Shown piece after piece: positions 33,870 through 33,996 of a stretch of 33,996 nt of DNA. The stretch is taken from contig NZ_POTC01000033.1 in the NCBI RefSeq assembly GCF_002906255.1, positions 1 to 33,996 of the forward strand. Reading direction: 5' to 3'. The notes beneath the pieces were generated by a model. The model was not told where the DNA came from and did no database searches. It worked only from the letters and a program-made list of their open reading frames with translations. This DNA is from Novacetimonas maltaceti (GTDB lineage Bacteria > Pseudomonadota > Alphaproteobacteria > Acetobacterales > Acetobacteraceae). The translations under genes and the position numbers were made by a program. How positions within the stretch are numbered: position 1 is the stretch's first letter; each line of letters opens with the position of its first letter.

Positions 33870-33996
33870 TGGAGGGTTCTAAAAACCCCCTGGTTTTGAG
33901 GTCTTCTGTATGATTCTATTTCTTCTGCGTTGATTGAGGGAATGGCGATATGAAGCAGCCTGGTTTTTTTGATGTTGAAGAGCGGCTTTCCCGGTT
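33870..33996 (+). mobile_element. IS5-family insertion sequence, 5' end only (right copy)
   Basis: Exact reverse complement of 1-127. The IS begins with GGAGGGTTCTAAAAACCCCC at 33871 and runs out of the window with the transposase start at 33950. It splits the TonB-dependent receptor gene. Confidence 0.85.
33950..33996 (+). CDS. IS5-family transposase, N-terminal fragment running off the window
   Basis: ATG 33950 followed by 14 more complete codons (MKQPGFFDVEERLSR) and two bases. Identical to the left copy, reading in the opposite direction. The rest lies outside the window. Confidence 0.75.
   Translation, partial: MKQPGFFDVEERLSR

Noticed and set aside
1-33996. CRISPR arrays, tRNA or rRNA genes, riboswitches, replication origin
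   Set aside because: On reading both strands I saw no regularly spaced repeats, no cloverleaf-like or rRNA sequence, and no replication gene or iteron set. A tRNA or covariance-model scan would be the decisive check.

Overview
The window is 34 kb of GC-rich (roughly 60%), gene-dense bacterial DNA. The gene mix suggests an acetic acid bacterium (Acetobacteraceae, Komagataeibacter/Gluconacetobacter type): several polyol operons, OprB porins, a short-Q-loop (cyanide-insensitive type) bd oxidase and a soluble-looking set of periplasm-facing cytochromes. This assignment is inferred from gene content and general resemblance; no rRNA or other marker is present. Both ends carry the same 127-bp sequence in inverted orientation. 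It is the 5' end of an IS5-family insertion sequence whose transposase start codon and first 15 codons read outward. The window is therefore a segment between two oppositely oriented IS copies, and at each edge the IS interrupts a gene (an AT-richer hypothetical gene on the left, a TonB-dependent receptor on the right).

Layout. (1) 1-1040: IS end and a truncated hypothetical gene. (2) 1094-14105: a tetritol/tetrulose module. It holds a divergent DeoR regulator, an FGGY polyol kinase (EryA-like), a GlpD-type dehydrogenase (EryB-like), an aldolase-like beta/alpha-barrel protein of unknown role, a TIM paralogue (EryH/LerI-like), a second DeoR regulator, an RpiB paralogue (EryI/DerI-like), a CUT2 sugar ABC importer and a DhaK-DhaL kinase. 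Two promoter regions carry related GTTAT-type palindromes that look like DeoR operators. (3) 14152-16953, minus strand: a VIT-family membrane protein, a cytochrome b561, a decayed OprB porin and a short-chain dehydrogenase. (4) 16180-26984, minus strand: a long co-directional run oprB - glpK - glpF - D-ribulokinase-like kinase - polyol ABC importer (binding protein, two permeases, ATPase) - dehydrogenase. (5) 27723-30315, plus strand: cioA-cioB and a 49-codon third subunit gene. (6) 30365-33869, minus strand: truncated TonB receptor - allantoate amidohydrolase-like - ureidoglycine-glyoxylate aminotransferase-like, a ureide (purine) breakdown unit.

How the genes fit together. Region 2 has two possible entries to the same intermediate. 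Erythritol could be phosphorylated and oxidised (EryA/EryB-like), and L-erythrulose could be imported and phosphorylated by the DhaK-DhaL kinase. Both would give L-erythrulose-1-phosphate, which the TIM and RpiB paralogues would convert to D-erythrose-4-phosphate. This suits an organism that oxidises erythritol to L-erythrulose in the periplasm. No EryC-like epimerase is visible; its place is held by the unexplained barrel protein. Region 4 would import a pentitol, oxidise it with the SDR and phosphorylate the ketose to a pentulose-5-phosphate, and would also take up and phosphorylate glycerol. All pathway assignments are inferences from family membership and gene order.
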